Shown: positions 1 through 13,033, counted from the stretch's first letter. The stretch is 64,000 bases of DNA from Cycas panzhihuaensis (GCA_023213395.1 CM041465.1:86745741-86809740), one strand, 5' to 3'. Made by a program: numbers and translations. The notes: a model not told the origin generated them from the sequence alone.

Positions 1-1025
1 GAAAAAGTAAGGAAGCCTCGTCGATAGTTCCCCTACGACACCAACCGCGGTAAAGAGTGCAAGGTGGGTAAAAAAGGATTGTGAGAAAAGAGAAGAGTTT
101 GCTACACTGGCCATCTTAGTTCTAGGAGCACCTCTTCCTACCCTATCTTCTCGCTCACCCTTCTAACCCTTTCCCTAAAGAAGGAAAAAGGGAAAAAGGA
201 AAGGTTACGCATACTCTGTTGCTTGCGGATTACTTGTCTTTCTCATTAGGGAAAGAAACTGCCATTTTGTATGTGTAGGCATTAATCCTACTAGTGGAGC
301 AATTTCCTACCTCTGGTGTATTCCATTCACCTTTTCTTGTATGACCCTCACATCTATTAGGGTAAGGGTACAAAGGGTTACGAGCTCCTCTATCACTACC
401 TTTTGTTTTCTACCCATGCACTACTAGGGTAGCTTGCACTAGTTGTTGCATTCTCTTTGTACGATTTCCAACTTTCTTGGTTCCTTTGCTTTTATTAACA
501 TTTGTAAAAGAAAAGAGAGAGAGGCAAGAATCAAAAGAGAGTGTTATTGTTATTTTCCTTCTCCTTTTAATTCATGATAAATCAGAAATAGCAACACTTA
601 ATAACACCACCCTATTCATCATAAAACAAAACAAAAGATATCTTTCATAACGCCCCACACACCCAGCTATCCGCCTAGGGCATTGGCACCTTGGGAGCAT
701 CCTCCTCAAGGTGCTCCTTTTTGGTAAGGCATCGTCTTGCCCTACCTGCATTTAGGAGTTAGTCTTTTTCCACCCAACCTCCTCTTTGCACCCTCACTAT
801 CCACCATTCCTTTCTTGTATATAGGTACCCTTTTCTCCATTAGGGTCTACCTCCTATGTTCCCTCTTTCTTGGGAAAGGTGCCTTTCATCTCAACTCTCC
901 TTCCTCGACCATTCAAGATAGGAGGGTCCCTTTGAGGCTACTCGACAAATTGAGGGAGCCCCTTACCCATCTTAAATCCGAGAAGATGCTCACCATAAGG
1001 GAAGGTTTGTGTGCCATTTGTGGGT
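1..1025 (+). mobile_element. 3' part of an LTR, Tat-like copy E (+ strand)
   Basis: This stretch is recognisable, with much divergence, as the reverse complement of 55.42-56.25 kb, which is part of the LTR between copies A and B. Shared landmarks are the 'ggaagcc...ccacaccaacc' segment near the left edge, a GA-rich 'aaagagagag' tract near 510-545, and a CT-rich stretch at 740-1020. The LTR continues off the left edge. The end near 1025 is set by alignment to the inferred LTR edge at 55424. There is no credible coding: open frames here are incidental to CT-rich sequence. Seen: similarity to the other copy. Inferred: orientation and boundary. Confidence 0.55.
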
Positions 1026-1110
1026 CTTTGAACCTGCGTTTCGATGTACAGACGCCCTTTATGGGTAATCATTTCTTTTGCTTCTAAGGATCCTTTAGCC
1101 CTGTAATTGT
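1026..1110 (+). other. Leader / primer-binding region after LTR E
   Basis: The 80 bases after the LTR edge match the reverse complement of 55.33-55.42 kb: 'gggtctttgaacctgcg' here against 'ggtcctgaactcacgc' there. They therefore lie where a primer-binding site and untranslated leader are expected. No tRNA match could be confirmed. Similarity to copy A stops near 1110, so the rest of copy E is missing or unrecognisable. Confidence 0.4.
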
Positions 1111-4100
1111 CGATTGTATAGGCTTGATCCCCTTGCATCCGATGACCTCCCAGAGGTGCACTTCTAGGTATAAAGCTCTGGTTTCATTCTTTATTTCATA
1201 TAGATCCTTCAGTATTTATTATGATTCTACTAATGTTATTTTGCCTTGTAAATGTATAATTAGTTCATCTACAACAAACAAACTAATAATTATGAGTGCT
1301 TCTCAATCTTTATCCTCCTAGTCTTCCACATCTTTGGATGTTATTGTTGAAGCCATAAAGGATGTACCAACAGTCATTCCAGTAGTCATTGCAACTTGAG
1401 GAGCTATCTAAATAAGCTTCAATTCTTTGCCTTCAATAATTTTCATTCATTTTTACCTAATTTTTACCATTTAACTTTTGTAACTTAGATAGAATGTCAC
1501 TAGCTATATTTACACTCAATATAATGGGGGGGGGGGGATGCAATAAAATCATAATCACAAGCATGATTTTATATGAATATTCAGAGGTTGCAAGGTTTGC
1601 TTATAAATATAAGCTCAATTTATGAAATAATAACTCAAAATATGATTACTACAACTTGAATTTTAAAAACAATGGTCAAACATCAAAGATATAGTGATTA
1701 GCACCTTTTAGACATAAAGTTGCTTTCATAATATAACCGTGAGCCAAAAAAATAAAGGTGCAAGCCCCTAACTTTATGAAAATTAACTTAATTTCATTAT
1801 TCTAAAGTTATAAACTATATAACATAGAAATATTTATTAAAAAGTTAATTTTATTAAAAAAAAAAAATATTTAACCATCAAAAACTCATATGCGCGGTCC
1901 TGGAGGTTGATGTTTTCACTAGAGTCAAATAGAGATGATAATTAACAAATAAACAATTATTTATGGGGTTTATAAACATGATCTATACAATTTTTGCCTC
2001 AAACAAGAGGAAAATTGATTACAGATGGAGAAAAAATGAGTTGAAATTTAGTTTTGAAACCACCCTCCTTTTTTAGTTTCCAAAATCAAAATTAGGGTAA
2101 AAAATATTGTTTTTGAAATAGTACTTACTATAAAATTGATATTAGACGAGTTTAGAACAATCCCACTGACTTAAAAACTGCAAAAACATTGAGTTCAAAA
2201 AAGCCCTCATGTCTCAAAATCACCCAACCATCAAAAACATCTAATTTATTCTTTGAGAAACTATGGGTTTGTATATCATCTATAAAAATTTACAAGAAAT
2301 ACACTAGACTGTAGCTATAATGCCTCGCTAAGAGTCTGTTTCATTACAAGAAATGGAAATTAAATCTACTAAACAAAACTCTTACTATAATGCCATGTTA
2401 CAAAAACTGGGACTGCATTGTAAATTAAAGTAGGAGTAATGAGAATGATTTGATTGCAATAAAATGGATGAAATAATAATTTTTATTATATCACCTATAA
2501 CACATGCCCAAAGCTCCTGCAAAGTCTCCACTACAATCACCCTTCAAACACATAGTTTGAATTTTTTCAAAGAGCATTTATTCACTTCTCGATTTATGGA
2601 GAGAATCAAGGAGTTAGGGAAGTTACGTAGAGTAACTAATCCTCTCACTAGTTAATCTAACGTAAAGTGTATTGTAAGCATTACACTTTATTAATGAAAT
2701 ATACATTACTTTATCAATCATGGCACTTATTTACTATTGTTGTGCACTTGTAGCATATCTCATATCTTAATATCGTAAATAAGTAAGACTAGTTCTTAAA
2801 ATAGGTTAACATGGAGTTTAATTTATGATAGCAAGAATCATATGTATGCACTTAACACTATGTTTAAAGGTGCACTAAGATTAATAATCTGCACGATGAT
2901 TGATATTACATTAGCAATAGGATTAATGATATTAGTGAAGGGTTAATAGAGACAATTATAAAGGGTTAAGCCAATTTCTCATACAAATAAGGCTCCCTCT
3001 TTTGTACAAAGGGTAATCAATTACCAATATTAATACCTATATTCTTCATTAAAGAATAATTATTAATTTACATGGGTTTCTTCATGTTTATTTAGTCTTT
3101 ATTACACATGCTTATGAATCAGTGGCTAACAGATGTCGAGTTTGTTATAAGTGCTATCAATTAGTGATCTTAAGCCAAATCAATCTATGTTTGGGTTTCC
3201 AAGCATTTTTCAGCCTACATCAAATAAATCCATTGAAATTTTAGCTCATGCATTTTATTAAAAATATCTAATATTGATGTAGTGGTTATTCTTGGGGTTA
3301 TGTTAGATGTCTTAAGTTCTAAGGGGTATTCTTTTCCCCCTTTTTGTTATCATTATATAACTTTATTTAACGCTTCATTTTGATGGGTTCATGTATATTA
3401 AGTATAAATGTATATATTAAACTCTAATCAAGTTTATTTAATTGGGGGTTGAGTGGTCTTGTCCGTTCTTTTTGCAATGAATCAAACAAACCCAAGCCCC
3501 TTAATCAATGCATAAATATTTTCCTTGTTCAATGAAATAATTTACATTTTAGGAATAAATCACTAATATTCCCCTTCTTTATCATTCTCCTTTGTGTCAT
3601 TATTCTCCCCCTTCATATTTGAGAGTTAGGCACCTATTAACTTACAAGAAATATTAGAGAATGGAGAATTATTTTGAGAGAAAGATGTAAGGAAGAAGGG
3701 ATCTTTAATAACTAGAGCAATCCTAGGTACTCCATTAAACTTTATTCAATATAAAAAATAATGTGATATTGATTCTATATATAATGATTAAATTAGTTGC
3801 TCTCTAAATCTTTCTTTTTCTTTTTGGTAAGTACACATGCCACCTTGTCATGAATAGTCATTGAATTTCACTATTCATATTCTTACTTCACACGGAGTAA
3901 ACTATTACCTTGTAATGTTTCATTACGAAATTTGCAAATTGTTATGTGACAAATGTATAGTTGTAGGATTCATTTTTTATAATGAAAGAAATACATCTTA
4001 ATAATCATCCCATTGCTAAGTCGTCATTTGTCCATTTACCTTATTGACTAGCATTATGTTATATATACTAGTCACTTATTTATTAAATTTACTATTTGGA

Positions 4101-5839
4101 TCCCTGCTCAATGACTTTATCTTGTTCTTAATCCTCAACTCCTTCTAGTCCGTACATAGTAATGGTGTTCTAAACTATTTTTGCTCAATGCTCTTAACTT
4201 GTTTATCCTAGATTTGTGATCATTATTGGCCCCTAATTTGACCCTGATCAATCCCTAGTAAGGATGTTTGCTCTATTCCAATCTACATCTGTTATGATGA
4301 ATCCTTAACATAATTGCCCATCAAATGGCACCCAATCACCTGTATTGATCATCCTTCTATTAGCAACTCATTTGATAACTAGAGCATGTTTTTGTTTTTC
4401 CTGTCCATGTTTTAAAAGACGTGCTAGTTGCCATGCTCTAAACCTACCACTATGTTTTAGGCTATAATGTCATATGAATGTAAACTCTAGAAGTGTAGAG
4501 ATTGAAAATCGTCAATTATAAGCACAATAATACATCATTCCTAATTATATAAACCACTATTAAAGTTCTTTACACCAACTAATTGCATTGAATTATAGAC
4601 TTCAATTGGAACTTATTTCAAAAATATTATTTGGCAAGATGTGTAATTTACAAATATGCAATTTATTATATGGCTCTCAAATTTATTTCGAAATTAGAAC
4701 TAGCTATAATAGCTCGAAAAAGGTTTCATAAAGTTATGATTAAATAACTAGTATGCAATATCTCTAACCCTTTTTCTTATTCTTTACATTTAAAATTTAT
4801 GAAACCTCTTATTGAAATTTGAATGCTAGGTTATTGATGTTATGGTTGTCATTATGATTATGGTTATAATTCATCTGTCAAAGATCTATACCCCTTTACT
4901 TTGTAATATTCCCATAATATAATTGTTTTAAGTATATTGTTTTAGAAATAAGGGTATGGTTTAGTAATAATAACTAGTATTGATGCATTATATGATTCCA
5001 ATAATTATATGCCCAATATGTCTTATCACAGCCTACTGATATTTACATGTTGATGAATTAAAGAATAAATAATGTTCATTAGCAATTAACTGATGTATGA
5101 AATATGGTTGAAATGGATTGAATGATAACAACTAAATATAGGTAATGGACTATTAAGCATGTTTGAGCTACAAATAATGTTTATCTATATAGTTTCATAA
5201 AGAGATAGTGGAACAAAAATCCATCATAAATCATATACATAATAAAATCCTCACTAAATCTATGTTTATCTTTATTAATAGAGAATAGCCATACCTCTCT
5301 ATCCTCTAATATAGGTTATATTAGTTTATTAAAGGTGGAGAAGCATATAGAGTATTCAATTACATAGGTGGTCAATGATGAAATGAGGGAAGTTGAATAA
5401 ATCATAAAAGAATTGGAATTTGGTGTGGGTTTATGCAAGGAGTCTACGTCCTCCCTTTGGCATTGTTTGGAATGATTATGGGTCAGGAATGGTTAATAAA
5501 ACATTATGTTAAGATAAACAATGCCAAAAAAGAGATGTAAGCTGAGTGAGTTATTTTTAAGGGCTTATTTTTGGAGGTCTAATAGAATGCTTGAATGTGG
5601 AGTAAATGAAATGAACGGAAGGGGAGAGGAAATGAAGAGGGGAGCAGTGGAGTTGGTGCCATGAAATGGACAAAGTGTCAAGGAGCTAGAAGAAGAGGAA
5701 TGGCAAAACCAAAAGGGGGAGCTCTTCTTTTGATTTTGTAGGTACACTTAAGTCATTGGGCAATCTGCATGGGTTCAATGATCTTTTATAACAAGGGAAT
5801 CAAGGAGACTGCATCTAAGGGTTATCGTTGAGCTAAAGA
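1111..5839. other. No gene seen; AT-rich intergenic DNA
   Basis: AT-rich DNA with frequent stops in all frames and no recognisable protein motif. The short open frames (for example near 2464-2655) resemble nothing I know. The region may be old, eroded transposon sequence, but I could not tie any part to another copy in the window. Confidence 0.6.
1526..1537. repeat. Run of 12 G
   Basis: Uninterrupted poly-G homopolymer in otherwise AT-rich DNA. It is prone to length errors in sequencing and replication. Confidence 0.95.
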
Positions 5840-6331
5840 AATTGTGTAAGGTTATTACAATGGATAGGGGTCAAGAGGCCAAGGTTAAGGCTATTTTTGG
5901 GAATGGGTAATTCGTTTGGATGCTTTACTTATGGGGAACACCCGGTCTCTATTGTGAGAGATTGGGATTTGGTTAACACTCACACATTATTGGATTTCAA
6001 TACTTGTTTAGTAAAGTATTCGACCTTTGGTGGGCTTACTTTGCCTCTTCATTTCACAGTTGCTAAATGGCACAATGAGATTGTGTGCTTGTTGCTCGAG
6101 CATGTAGCCGATGTGAATTCTATGAATCATCGTGGCTAGATAAATTGCTATAAACTTGTTGATATGGACACTGGGAGGTCATGCAAACTCTTCTTCTGTT
6201 GAAAGAAAATGACATATGAGCAGATTACCTCAGTGGTAGGACAACCTTATATTTTGCAGTAGTAAATGATCATACAAGATGCATCATACTTGTGGTTGCA
6301 AACTTTGTACCTAGTGTCCCTTATTAATTGA
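5840..6331 (+). pseudogene. XBAT34/35-like: Processed pseudogene of an XBAT34/35-type ankyrin-repeat RING E3 ligase (N-terminal part)
   Basis: From the ATG at 5903 the reading frame opens MGNSFGC, the N-terminus I associate with plant XBAT34/35-type ubiquitin ligases. It continues through a segment ending KYSTFGGL and an ankyrin repeat ([19 protein letters not shown] then ADVNSMN). A stop follows at 6137. After frame changes, a further ankyrin repeat reads [18 protein letters not shown] and then VANFVPSVP, ending near 6331. The RING finger and later repeats are absent. The repeats run together without introns, which points to a retrocopy of mRNA; the purine-rich sequence just upstream could be its 5' UTR. 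It abuts the LTR remnant of copy C, so that insertion or a deletion may have cut off its 3' end. It cannot make a functional ligase. Confidence 0.75.
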
Positions 6332-6399
6332 GTCTGACTCTAGCTTTTGACAATAAGAAGTTTACAACATAGCGATGTCACCTCGATGTAAAAGTTAGA

Positions 6400-6909
6400 A
6401 TATGACAGGCCACCTAGTTACGATTTTTTTTCAATGGTATAGGGTCTAGCCCATGGAGAAAATGGTAATGAGACCAAGTTGTCCTGTTCTAATTTTTACA
6501 ATGGAATGATTGTGTTCTATTGTAAAAAATTGAATGGGATAGGGACACAATGGGCCAAAGTAAAAGTGGCTAAAAAAAGGGCCAATCACCAAAAGTTGAT
6601 CAATAATAGTGTAAAAAAATGGTACAATAGTATAAAAAAGGAATTGAAAGTGCTCATGAAAGCGCTCAAGGGTGTCTCTGGATATGGGGGACCCAAGTGA
6701 ACAAGCAATAAATGCCATTGACCATGGTTAGGATTGTCACAAGCTAATAAAAATAGGTGCATGCATCATCACACCACAAGCAAGATCAAGCAGCATATAC
6801 AAGCACATAATCATGAAAATAAATAGTAAAGCTTTAAACAAAAGCAATAATGCATACCTAACTTACCTGTATGATCGATGATTGTTGGATTGCCAGATGG
6901 TGGGAAGCA
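6400..6909 (-). mobile_element. Truncated 3' LTR of copy C
   Basis: About 500 bp closely matches 17.70-18.19 kb, including the shared run 'gggacccaagtgaacaag'. The right edge at 6909 falls on CA directly before a pyrimidine tract, as expected for the start (TG) of a 3' LTR read on the - strand. The left part, over 2 kb, is missing and the XBAT pseudogene lies there. The segment contains an inverted repeat near 6493-6529, with 'tttttacaat' facing 'attgtaaaaa'. Confidence 0.65.
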
Positions 6910-6921
6910 TTTACCCCTTGG
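6910..6921 (-). other. Polypurine tract of copy C
   Basis: The sequence is 'tttaccccttgg' on the + strand, purine-rich on the - strand. It lies immediately next to the 3' LTR and aligns with 'ctacccccttgg' at the same place in copies A and B. Confidence 0.5.
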
Positions 6922-7049
6922 TAGCATGACCTCCCTAGATATATGTTGTGGGATGGTGAATGTTATCAACAATGCTCGTGAATATATGCATGCATATTGC
7001 TTGGCAAAGGGAATGACAAATGCATGTGAAAGCGATTTAGAATCCTAAT

Positions 7050-7420
7050 CTCAACAACAAACTCGAGAACCATCCTGTGAGAGATGACGCTTTAAGATAT
7101 GGGCCACTAATTGGCCGACCTCGATATTTTGTTCTCATGGAACATGGTGAACTATAACAGATAAGAACTGAGCCAAAAGGGATCTTGCCAAGTTGGCAAG
7201 GGAACATAATTAGGGATAACGAACCTGATAAACTTGTGTGAGCTGACAAATGAATAGTTGCAAGTCAGAAACCAAGACAATAGGACCAAAATGAATGCAA
7301 AGTGCGTTAGTTAGGGCTTTAATGATAACAGTATACTTGGTTACATTATTAGTAACCGTCGAAATGTATATTCTGACACTAATCAAAACACAATCGCTTG
7401 GTCACAAATGTTCCAAGCGA
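7050..7420 (-). pseudogene. Archaeal-type RNase H relic of copy C
   Basis: The region aligns by eye with the RNase H of copy B around 58.65-58.85 kb: 'gataaacttg', 'gcaaagtgcgttagttag', 'ggctttaatgataac' and 'acattattagtaacc' here match counterparts there. No open frame of useful length survives and the catalytic residues cannot be read. It lies between the polypurine tract and the antisense gene, the same place as in A and B. It has no coding capacity. Confidence 0.45.
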
Positions 7421-7429
7421 TAGTAGATG

Positions 7430-8518
7430 GGTTGGAGCTACCATGACTTCCTCCATATGTGTAGAGTAGTAACAACATGGAGAAAATAATGGTCAAGTTA
7501 GTTGCAACCATTTAATAAGATTTCAATAAGTGAACCTACAAACCCTCATTGCACATACACATTACCGGTAGCTTTCTTCATAAAATATAGGTTCTTAAGA
7601 GATTAGCAAGTTTTGCATCTTATAGACCCAACACGTTAGTGCTCTCTCATGGACAAACCATCTACTACACCAACTTATGCCACAAAACCCTCATCCTCAA
7701 TCATGATCACTTCATCACGTGGCAGAGAGAATAATAGCCTACCTGACATATCACTGGCTTTACCATGGCAATCATGCCTACTTCAAAAGCCCCATTCTCA
7801 ATCTCACATACAACACTTACATGTATATTGGCAAGATATGCATATAATAGTCTAAAAATGAATAAAACAACACCAAACCTTTGTGGAATTCAAAATAACT
7901 GCAATACCTACGCTTTTGGTTAGATTTCAATGCTCATGCCCCAACATACTCAAGGTACCTTGCAAAACCATGGTTCGAAAGCATCACAACCTACAATAAA
8001 TCTTCACCTGATAAACAAACTACGCTCTTTATTTAGTCACAAACAGACATATGTAAATAAGTTCTAAATCAAAACATTAAGATGTGGACACACTCATTAT
8101 CTTACAACCTAACTGGGGTCAAATCAGGTTCTAATAAACCTAACTCTAATACCACTTATTAGAAATATATAATAGGTCCAAGACTATATAACATCACTAC
8201 TATAAAATATAAAGAAATATGCATGCCTAAGATCAAGACTATGAATTATTGCGCTATATAAGTGAATAAATAAAGAATAAATATGGACAAACACATAACA
8301 CAATATGCTTGTAAGAAATAATCGCTTCCAAATTATATTATGATAAACTAATACATATTTATAACACACCACTCAATGGCTATCTAATCCCATATTAGGA
8401 ACCACTTGGTTAACCAATGACCTACAACATTAAGAAGTGTATGCACTATGACCCCTTAGTACACATCAAATGGATAATTACAATAATTTAATAATCATAG
8501 GTTTGACATTACCCAACA
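7430..8518 (-). mobile_element. Fragment of another LTR element inserted in copy C (PBS plus 5' LTR)
   Basis: At 8143-8154 the + strand reads 'actctaatacca', the complement of the initiator-methionine tRNA primer-binding site common in plant LTR elements. A candidate 5' LTR follows (about 8157 to 8518) and ends in CA at 'acccaaca'. Homology to the Tat family stops near 7420 and resumes by about 8600, so this is foreign to copy C. The 700 bp left of the PBS would be the element's leader/interior; I recognise no gag or pol there. No partner LTR was found. Confidence 0.4.
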
Positions 8519-8604
8519 AAATTAAGTAAATTCCAAATTGTAGTTTAGTTTTGAGTATATTTATAAGTGATTTGATATCTGACTAATGTTATGGTGATTT
8601 GCAG

Positions 8605-10430
8605 GTGATATTGGTCGTGACTAACAGGGAGTATATCGGACCAACCATGTTTGGCCTGACCACAGGAATAGGAGCCACAATGTAGTAAATTCTGAGGCAT
8701 TACGAATTATATCAGTTGGTCAACTCACAGCAATATTGTCATACCAACTATTGTTGGTGGATGTCGTGTCCCATTAGGACCAAGCAAGGCAAGTATTTCA
8801 CTTGCCTCAAATAGGTGATGGAGATATTCAACGAATATTAGGAGTATCGTATATAAGGGCAATGTCAGAGCTGGGAGCCTTACCCAACAATGATGAGGTG
8901 TATACAACAGTAGCCATATATTTCTATGACAACAAAGAGTGGGATTAGCAAGGGATTAACCTTCCTACACACTTAAGATCACAGACAAGTTCCGCAAGTG
9001 TGGAAGCTCATAGTATGTGCAATCTTATTTTGAGTAATGATGTGACACATTTACTCAATATTCCTTGGAGGTTGGTTTGATTGCGTGTCACGATGTAAGG
9101 CTAGGAAAAGGTTTAACTAAGCCAGCTTGATTCACTATAATTTGACATGGCAACTAGATAAGATCAGGGACATTGGCTTAAGGGGGCTCCCATACTACTC
9201 CCTTATGTAGCATTGATTTTTTAATTACTACATGGGAGGGCATCCCCACACAAGGCCACAACCTATAATAATCGATGACCCATTGATCCATAGGTGGCTT
9301 GCTAGTTTTAGGGGCATGGGACCAGTTAGGGTATTTATGCTAGCTCGTTCGATGATCTCACAGTATAAAGGTTTATACGGGACTCTTACACAAGGGTCTA
9401 CTAGGACTTAGATGAAGAAAAACTTGCAAATGTTGAATGTAGGGGCATAGTAATGCCCCCAGAATAGATCGAGGCAACAAAGGAGGTTCCAATAGTTGTA
9501 GAGGGATTTGAACCAGAGTAAGGGCTAAAGAAGTGTCTAATTGGAGACGTGGAAGGAGAGAAGTAAGCAACAGTAGGAGGTGTTGATGACGCCAAGGGTA
9601 TACTCTCAACCTACACCCTTCCTTTCACATACATGATAAAGTTTAGCTTTATATTTATATTTATATTTATATTTATGTTGGTTTCACATGATATTCAGAT
9701 TGATCCTTTTCTTTATATTATGGTGCAGAGTTGGAGTGCTTCACAGGTGTCTTCATGAAGACAGTGTCAGACTTATTGCTACCTCAAGTGTACAAGGAGG
9801 GCCAACTTTTCATAAAGGGCACAGGACTGTCGACACTAGCCTGCCCACACATAGGAATATTCACACCCCTTATGAGGGCCCTCGAGATGTGGGGGGTAAA
9901 TAGGATGCCCATTGCCTAGCTTCAAGGCCAAGTAACCCCAATGGCAAAGCTGATATAAGTGATACCCAAGGTAAAGGTACAAATAGTTACACTACAAACC
10001 TGAATATAGAACATGACAAACAACAGAGACTAGTTGATCAAGGAGGGGGATTGAGTGTGTGTCTCTTAACAGTGAATGGTTGAGATTATAGCAACTAGAT
10101 CATTGCGTACACATACACCATCACAGAGGACGACTGAGAGACAACAGAGACGAGACAAGGTGAACCAAGTAAGCCTATTGAGATGATCTTGCATGGAGGG
10201 TAAAGGATCCCCCGAGGAAGGGGAATCCTAGAGAGGATGAGAGGGGGATCCATGATCTAGGTATTTTGTACCATTTTGAGAGAGGTAAGCATGTTCCATA
10301 AGGGTGAGATGAGAGAATGATGGTTCATTAAGCATTATATATCTCCTCACATAACCACGAGCTCCCTTGACATATGGCCTCACCATTTTTGCTGATGTAT
10401 ATGTATTGATAGGATGTTGACTTGAGCTCC
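8605..10430 (+). pseudogene. Antisense plant-mobile-domain-like gene, copy C (decayed)
   Basis: It lies on the strand opposite to copy C's gag. It aligns with the antisense genes of A and B: a shared intron end 'tttgcag' at 8598-8604, a region around 8830-8900 matching the TLGDIQ...LPSND segment of A and B, and a downstream region at 9730-9950 matching 49.80-50.03 kb. Multiple stops and indels destroy the frame; only short pieces (for example 9731-9919) are open. Its family is inferred from the better preserved A and B copies. It is the most diverged of the three. Confidence 0.5.
9648..9677. repeat. (TTTATA)n microsatellite
   Basis: About five copies of a TTTATA-type hexamer within the antisense gene relic of copy C. 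Confidence 0.85.
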
Positions 10431-10439
10431 CCATTAGTT

Positions 10440-11719
10440 TGACGTGTTTTATGTTATGGTCATGGAAATGTAATATGTTTTAAGTTTACATTAGATATAT
10501 AGATATATGGATATACATATATGTGTACCACATGGATAGCTAGTAGTGTAACAAATCAATGATCATCATGCATTTTGTTTTATCACATATCAGAGATGAT
10601 TTTATTTATAAAGTTGTACTAAGCCTACATTTGTAATGGGATATATCTCTTTATTTATTTTGTTTTACATAGGTGCATTTATGCACATTTTATATTAGAG
10701 CCACAAGGAGTACCCTACAAAACTAGCAAAATAAAAGTACCAATAGTATGGCAAACTACATTAACATGGAGTGTAATTCGCCCAAGGGACATGCCCAAAA
10801 GGGAAGGAGGCCATGTAGATCCATGGCTACTTACATCTCCTAATATATAATTTTTTATAGATTATTATTCTATTTATGTCTTTTTTATTTGGGGTGATGT
10901 GCCTTGGTAACAAATGTAGTATTTGTTAAGGAATTGGCCATTTCGAGGGTGTGCTACTTGGGTTGGTTGCCATGTAGGCCAACCACCCTCCCACATTGTG
11001 ACGGGCATTAAAAGTTGTTAGGATGTTATCATGTGTCGTAATTATGCAAGTGACAATGGTCGTGGCGCAATGCCACTACCTACTATTAAAGTAAGAAGTG
11101 TTATGGTTAGGGACTTAGCAATGTTGAGTAATTGGACAAGGCTCCAATTGTTTTATAAATAATTCTGCTCCAACGCTGATTTATCGCCAACTTGGGGGAG
11201 GGAAAGGAGTAAATCAAGGTTAGCATCATGGCCCAAATCTATGAGTTGTTGGGATTATTCACGATAGTCATCCTAGTGTGGAAGCCCAATGGACTAAAAA
11301 AGATCTGTCGATGGTGAATGATGAGTATTAAAAATGTCCCATATAGAGTTAAAGGGAGGATCTCCGAAAATAAGCTCCATCACCTGAAATAGAACCAATA
11401 TTAGGGTTAAGTATGAGAAAGGGTCAAGGCAAGGAGTCTTGTGCAAGGGTGGGGGGAGTGGTATCCCCAACATGATTAAATATATTTATGGTTTGCACAA
11501 GGGCATCCTCATCACCAAACTCATGATCATTAAGGATACCCACATATGTATAGTGCCACACACCTATAGGTACAAAGTGAATCATGTCTAACTTGAGAAG
11601 AGATGGGCCATGGTCAAACTTGGGTCTTTCATCCTAGAACGAAGAACCTAATTCTTCCTTGTTCTTCTCATTATTAAAACTGGCTTGTATGGGTCATTGG
11701 GGGTCAGATTGGCTCCACT
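10440..11719. other. Copy C deletion junction region; no gene
   Basis: From 10.44 to about 10.82 kb the sequence still resembles the AT-rich tail downstream of the antisense gene in A and B (50.5-50.9 and 61.8-62.1 kb). From about 11.45 kb it resembles the spacer before the protease in A (54.1 kb). The intervening 10.85-11.4 kb resembles neither and holds no RT or integrase motif. This is where the polymerase block of copy C is missing. Confidence 0.5.
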
Positions 11720-12060
11720 CATGGTATCGTATGGTATGAATCTTTCCATTATAAACAAATTTGAGTTGTCCCCAAGGATTGGAACAAATAGCCTCCATTT
11801 GGTTAAACCATGGCGTCCCTAGAAGGAGGTTTTAATCCACGTCAATATCCAAGACAATAATCTCAGTGGGGACAATTTTATCCTTAAGGGCAAGGGCAAT
11901 GATGACCATCCCTAAGTGGGCCTTGGAGAATCCATTATATCCTCAATAAAAGGCTCAAGGGCATTAATGCCCAACTCTTTGAGCATGCGGGCAAGCAGGG
12001 CATTAATAGATGGTCTGTTATAAAAAACCATCCTTTATAGGACATAATTAGGAGTTTCAA
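11720..12060 (-). pseudogene. Retropepsin relic of copy C
   Basis: Translated on the - strand in two frames, it reads SINALLARMLKELGINAL and, after a frameshift, KDKIVPTEIIVLDIDVD, then LLLGTPWFNQ. These match the aspartic protease segment of copy A (NAMPLCIMQDLGILAL ... LLLGCPWIDQ). The catalytic DTG/DNG triad position is replaced by an unrelated YNR sequence and the frame is broken, so it is inactive. The normal role is processing of the Gag-Pol polyprotein in the virus-like particle. Confidence 0.55.
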
Positions 12061-13033
12061 TACTAATAAAGAAGGGGAAGAGGAGTTGGCACTCTGTCTT
12101 CTCCGAGGAAGGGGCTTCCTCTGGGTCAATTCACAAAAGAGGTTTAGTTGATTGTTTAACAAAAATAGAACTGACCTCACAAGGTCCCAACGCATTCAAG
12201 AGTAGCTGTCATTGATCAGGGCAACTTTATAAAACGCCCATCATGGACATGCTAGTAGAGACAGACTGAAGCTCCTCGATAATGGACAAGGGCTTCCCTT
12301 TACAAGTAGGTTAGGGGAGCACCCTCCTCATGCTGTAACGACTAAGATGAATAAGGATAACCTTGGGGAACATAGGGATCGCGATAGGTTGAGGGTTAAG
12401 AGAGGAAGTGTCAGCTTCCCAAGCTGCGTGAACTCAGGTAACAGTGGGTGGGCAATAATACGCTTACCCTTTGCATTATAATGTTCAACAACTTCTCCCA
12501 ATTCAGTGGATTAGGCCTTTGCCAAAGGCTAATATTGCTCTTATTATGCAACACTTGGTTGAAAAGTGGCAATGTGGGTCTATAGGGATTTGCCCTTAAC
12601 CTTTGATGCCCAAGACTTAGAACCACCATGATGTTGAGGGAAGGGATCCTTATAGATTTGTTGATCAAGGTTGGGCCTCAATGTTAGAGGTGTAGAAGGC
12701 TCTTAAAGAGGTAGAAGCTTTGGGTGTTGAGTCCAATGTTGATCGTCATCATGGGCATAACTCTAATGGACCCAACTCCACTTCTTCACAACACGGGGAG
12801 CATCTCCCTTGTTACCCTTAAGCTGAGAAGGTTGTTGGGTAGTTTGATGAATAGGTCAATGGTTTTGTTGACTTTGAAGTTACAAATTACACCTTTCAGT
12901 GGCTTAAGTTGTAGCTTGAGGTCCCAAATTGTTCTTTCGAATGAGTGAATGACAAAAGTAAGGGAATTTATAATCTTATCGATGGTACCAACATGGAGTT
13001 TAATCCTTTAGGTTGGGTAGAAGCTTCACGTCT

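Noticed and set aside
737-1087. 116-codon open frame on the + strand at the left end
   Set aside because: It lies in LTR E, is made of CT-rich low-complexity codons, and the matching LTR at 55.4 kb is not open in the same frame.
10685-10700. 'tatattagagccacaagg', looking like a + strand primer-binding site
   Set aside because: It aligns with the transcript tail of the antisense gene in copies A and B, so it belongs to that region.
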